From positions 1 to 24,223 of the IMG/VR virus record IMGVR_UViG_3300044733_001643: a DNA stretch of 24,223 nucleotides. One strand, 5' to 3'. Made by a program: the position numbers and the translations under genes. Origin of the DNA: a virus. The notes under the pieces are model-generated. The model had not been told where the DNA came from. It searched no databases and saw nothing but the letters and a program-made list of their open reading frames with translations. Each line of letters opens with the position of its first letter. Position 1 is the first letter of the stretch. Below are positions 21,258 through 24,223 of the stretch, in pieces.

Positions 21258-22448
21258 TCAGTAGGAGTTGAAGCCCGTCACATTGAGCAGGACGCTTGCG
21301 CCCGTCGTGCCGGCGGTGTAGTTGAGCGCGGCGTTTGCCGAGCCGCGAAGGGGAGTCGGGAAGGTGAGCTGCTGTGCAAGCGTCATGCTCGCGGGGACGG
21401 AGATCGCGATCAGCGTGGCCGACGCGTCTTGGATCGTCAGCGTGGTCGCGGTCGCGTTGGTGTTCTGGTAGGTGATCTGCGTCACGCTCTGGCGGATGTC
21501 GGCTCCCTGCGCTGCGCGGATCGCCGTCTGCGTGGCCGTCGTGACGGTCGTGTTGACGACGAAGTCAAGGTCGCCCGGCGCGAACTGCTTGAAGACGAGT
21601 TGACCGCTTCGCGAGAAGGTCGCGCGCACCGCGTCACCAGCAACCACGGTCGCGGCGGGCAGCGCGGTTCGCACGATGCCGCCGACAAGCATCGGAACCG
21701 TCGTTGCCGCCGAGTCCTCGGCGGCGAGAGTGGACGCGCCGATCGCGCCGATGTTCATCGTCGGGGTCGACTGCGGAGACCAAGCCGCGAACGACTTGAG
21801 CGTGACGACCGCAACGGGCGCGCCGCTTCCTCCCGTGGTGACCTGAACGCGGAAGTAGCGGCCAGCGCACGGAAACACCCATTGTCCAACGGCGGTCGCC
21901 GTCGTGACGGGAGCCGCAGCGCCTGTCGTTGCCCACCCTGCAACCGCCGCCCAGGTCGTCGTGTCGTTCGAGACTTGAAACGAGATCGTTCCCGTGAATG
22001 TCCCCTGAAGCTGCACGACGACGGAATTGAATCCAATCGTGTCGAGCAGGATCACGGTTCCAGTTTGCGCGCCCGCGCGGGTAGCGATGTGCGTTTTACC
22101 GTCAGCGGGGACGACCTGACCCGCCTCGGTGAGCGAGAGCGTCGTCGGGGTTCCGTTCTGACCACGGCCCCAGATAGGTTGTGGAGCGTAGTCGTCCTCT
22201 GGAACGTCGATGACGACCTGAAGCGGGTCGCTCGCGTTCATCGAGCTCGTGTCGTAGACCAGCGTGAGCAGATTTCCAGACACGCCGCCGTTTCCTGCGG
22301 CGGGATCTGCGAAGTTGTAGATGATCTCGTTGTTCGTCTTGTTCGTGATGAGCTTCAGGCGGGTGATGTCGAACCCCTCGCCGAGGAACTCGATCGTCTG
22401 CGACGAGGGGTCGAAGACATAACTCGCGCGGTCGAGGACGATGTTCAT
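21258..22448 (-). CDS. Tail or fibre-associated virion protein, 396 aa
   Basis: Starts with an ATGA overlap to the fibre gene. The N-terminus contains LKLITNKTNNEIIYNFADP and GNLLTLVYDTSSMNASDPL, an opening shared by virion proteins of many phages, where it is thought to form an attachment domain. The middle (VVVQLQGTFTGTISFQVSN, WVFPCAGRYFRVQVTTGG) is a beta-sandwich like a fibre head domain, and the C-terminal third is threonine- and alanine-rich. I infer a role in the tail tip, whisker or fibre complex. No enzymatic motif is seen. Confidence 0.78.
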   Translation of the reverse strand: MNIVLDRASYVFDPSSQTIEFLGEGFDITRLKLITNKTNNEIIYNFADPAAGNGGVSGNLLTLVYDTSSMNASDPLQVVIDVPEDDYAPQPIWGRGQNGTPTTLSLTEAGQVVPADGKTHIATRAGAQTGTVILLDTIGFNSVVVQLQGTFTGTISFQVSNDTTTWAAVAGWATTGAAAPVTTATAVGQWVFPCAGRYFRVQVTTGGSGAPVAVVTLKSFAAWSPQSTPTMNIGAIGASTLAAEDSAATTVPMLVGGIVRTALPAATVVAGDAVRATFSRSGQLVFKQFAPGDLDFVVNTTVTTATQTAIRAAQGADIRQSVTQITYQNTNATATTLTIQDASATLIAISVPASMTLAQQLTFPTPLRGSANAALNYTAGTTGASVLLNVTGFNSY

Positions 22449-23986
22449 AGTGCTGCCGCCATTGCGATTGCAAATGCCTTCGAGGAGACGGGGCTTCCGT
22501 TCGCCCTGATGCTGGAGCCTGCGGGCGCGACGAGGTTGAGGTCGCCCGTGGCCGACTCGATGGTTGCCGACGTGCCGTCGTGCGACAGGCGGACGAAATG
22601 GTTTGCGTTGGCGCTTCCCTCAGCGTAGAGATACAGGGTCGGGTGCGAGTGCGCGGTCGTGGGCTTTCGGTTGCTCGCACCGTTGCCGCTCTGCGACACA
22701 AGGCATATCGCCATCGTGTGGCTGATGTTCGGCCCGAACGGCGCGAAGTGGGTCACGCCTTTTCCGACGCCTGTGTTGTAGTAGGTGAGGAAGCACCCCG
22801 AGTTTCCGAGGTCGAGCGACTTCGATTGCACGACGGCAAGCGTGTTGTCGAACTGGAATCCAGAGTTTGTGTTCAGCCCTCCGGCACTGTCGATCGTCCC
22901 GACCTTCGCGTAGAAGTTGCTGGTCGTCAGGTCGAAGTAGATTCCGAAGTCGCCGCTCGGATGCGGCGCGGGCATGAAGTCGATTCGCCCGTCCGTCGTG
23001 TTGCGGATGAACTCGCCGTTCGGAGTGAACGTGAACTGCGCCGCCTTCACGTCCACGCCCGTCGCGTCGAGCGTCGTAGCGGTGACCGACACCGTGTCGG
23101 CAGAGTCGTCGATCGTGACCGACGTGCCGTTGCCAGCGCCAGCCGTGTCGCCGAGATACAGCGGGTTCACGCCCGTGTTGATGAAGTAGGGCTGCGGAGC
23201 CGTAATGCCCAGCGGGCCGACCGCGACCGAATCGCCGCCCGTCGCGAGCGTCGCCGTCGCCGTGCCCGCGTTGAACGCGAACGCCGCGCTGGTGGTCAGC
23301 GCGCCAGACGCGCGGTAGTAGACCTGACCGTCGCTGCCCGGCGCGATGAACTCCAGGGCGTTGCTCGAGGTGTTGATCGAGAGCGGCGACGTGACGCTGA
23401 TCTGATTCGGCGACTGCGTCAGACCAGACGAGTTGCCGAGAAGCCGAGCGCTTGTGATGTCCTCGATCTTCGCCAGCGTCACCGCATCGTCCGCGATCCC
23501 AGCCGTCGCGACCTGCCCGAATCCAAGCGACGTGCCGCTTCGGCGAAGGACGTGGCCATCCGTGGCGGCCGCGATGTCCGCTGGGTTGCCCGTGCTGTTC
23601 GCGCTCCTGCCGATCACGGACAGCGCCGCGCTCTCGCGCAGCTTGTCGTCGGTCACGGCGTCCGTGTCGATCGTCCACGTCGCGCCGCTGCCGCTCACGA
23701 CGATGTCGCCCTTGTCGCCGTCGCTCACGCCGCCCGACGCGCTGCCCGGTTCCCACTGCTGGAGCGAGTCGTTCCAAACGAGCGCCTGCCCCGCTGTCGG
23801 CGCGGTCGCCGCCACAGTGCGGCCGCGCAGCCCGTCGACGGTGGGATTCGGATACGACCCGGCAAGGTCGCCGCCCGCCGATCCTGTCGGAATGCTCGTC
23901 ACACCGCTGATCGTGACGGTCGGCGTCACGGGAGACACCGTCACCGAGTTGACCACAGGAGAGATTGTCAGGTTGACGTTGCTCAT
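22445..23986 (-). CDS. Tail fibre-like protein
   Basis: The start is the ATG at 23984-23986, ATGA-coupled to the gene before it; an upstream in-frame ATG lies inside that gene. The 513-aa protein has the hallmarks of phage fibres: the GGDLAGSYPNPTV turn near residue 30, a DKGDIVVSGSGATWTIDTDA segment, and repeated short fibre units (LSVIGRSANSTGNPADIAA, RLLGNSSGLTQSPN). The middle has low-complexity beta-helix-like composition. The C-terminus (GDLNLVAPAGSSIRANG then AFAIAMAAAL) does not show an obvious intramolecular chaperone. Likely trimeric and involved in host contact. Confidence 0.82.
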   Translation of the reverse strand: MSNVNLTISPVVNSVTVSPVTPTVTISGVTSIPTGSAGGDLAGSYPNPTVDGLRGRTVAATAPTAGQALVWNDSLQQWEPGSASGGVSDGDKGDIVVSGSGATWTIDTDAVTDDKLRESAALSVIGRSANSTGNPADIAAATDGHVLRRSGTSLGFGQVATAGIADDAVTLAKIEDITSARLLGNSSGLTQSPNQISVTSPLSINTSSNALEFIAPGSDGQVYYRASGALTTSAAFAFNAGTATATLATGGDSVAVGPLGITAPQPYFINTGVNPLYLGDTAGAGNGTSVTIDDSADTVSVTATTLDATGVDVKAAQFTFTPNGEFIRNTTDGRIDFMPAPHPSGDFGIYFDLTTSNFYAKVGTIDSAGGLNTNSGFQFDNTLAVVQSKSLDLGNSGCFLTYYNTGVGKGVTHFAPFGPNISHTMAICLVSQSGNGASNRKPTTAHSHPTLYLYAEGSANANHFVRLSHDGTSATIESATGDLNLVAPAGSSIRANGSPVSSKAFAIAMAAAL

Positions 23987-24223
23987 CGCGTGACTTCGGG
24001 AAGCACCACGAACCCGCCGCGCACGGGCGAGATCACGACCGGAGGACTCGACGCATCGTAGAACTCGATGTCCCACACGCCCGTCGACGGCGCGGCGAGC
24101 GCCGCCGTCGCGGTCGATGACAGCGTGACCACCGCGGTAGACGCGGTCGCGCCCGGCGTGAACACGATACCCGCCGCCGGGGAACTCGTCATCGAGAAGA
24201 TCGTCGCCGTCGACTCAAAGGTT
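23983..24223 (-). CDS. Baseplate or fibre upper-domain protein, 5' end missing
   Basis: Open to the right edge, with 79 visible C-terminal residues. It ends GVWDIEFYDASSPPVVISP and then GFVVLPEVTR. This closing pattern, GVxDLExxDxxGxxxRxLxGxxxVxPEVTR, is typical of small phage proteins that precede tail fibre genes and resembles upper-baseplate (BppU-like) domains. Its stop overlaps the fibre start as ATGA, so the two are likely co-translated and may form one adhesion complex. Confidence 0.75.
   Translation of the reverse strand, partial: TFESTATIFSMTSSPAAGIVFTPGATASTAVVTLSSTATAALAAPSTGVWDIEFYDASSPPVVISPVRGGFVVLPEVTR

Noticed and set aside
1-24223. CRISPR arrays, tRNA genes, insertion sequences, integrase or attachment sites
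   Set aside because: No regularly spaced repeats, cloverleaf sequence, transposase or recombinase motifs were seen by eye on either strand.

Overview
The window is a stretch of a GC-rich tailed double-stranded DNA phage or prophage (Caudoviricetes), most likely a siphovirus. Nearly every gene lies on the minus strand, so the genes read from right to left. Evidence for a phage: terminase with Walker and nuclease motifs, HK97-type portal, prohead protease and major capsid protein, a standard set of head-tail connectors, a tail tube protein, a frameshifted tail assembly chaperone pair and a tape measure protein. Codon third positions are strongly G/C. There is no integrase, lysis gene, tRNA or host gene in view, so neither the host nor the lifestyle can be fixed. 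The tape measure protein is only 363 residues, which predicts a short tail.

Layout in transcription order, right to left. (1) 20396-24223: tail-fibre or baseplate-like virion proteins, the first cut by the right edge, then a 54-aa protein. (2) 19778-20371: an FkbM-like methyltransferase. (3) 12990-19800: small and large terminase, a portal fused to a MuF-like domain, prohead protease, major capsid protein and a small capsid-associated candidate. (4) 11880-12896: a GT-A glycosyltransferase inside the head module. (5) 8839-11895: connectors, tail terminator, tail tube and a small linker gene. (6) 7165-8842: chaperone with a -1 frameshift and tape measure. (7) 2405-7165: distal tail or receptor-binding candidates, including two cysteine-rich proteins. 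Most neighbours overlap by ATGA, GTGA or TGATG, so the late region looks like one long translationally coupled operon whose promoter lies beyond the right edge.

The left 2.4 kb is a separate early or regulatory block. One gene (2167-2412) is on the plus strand and converges on the end of the late operon. A divergent control region (about 2040-2100) holds a candidate leftward promoter and an 11-bp-arm inverted repeat. It is followed by a 31-aa membrane peptide, a RecT-like single-strand annealing protein and an HTH-like protein, then a terminator-like hairpin. Next comes a low-complexity leader (356-560) with a second candidate promoter, G-runs, a CA/TG palindrome and a 9-bp-arm dyad, leading to a partial gene that runs off the left edge.

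Most unusual: a complete-looking -1 frameshift cassette with the uncommon heptamer A AAC CCT; three hairpins placed 17-22 nt after stop codons whose stems are unbroken only in leftward RNA; two sugar or methyl transferases embedded in structural modules, suggesting virion or host glycan modification; and the large portal-MuF fusion with a CGCGC cysteine cluster.
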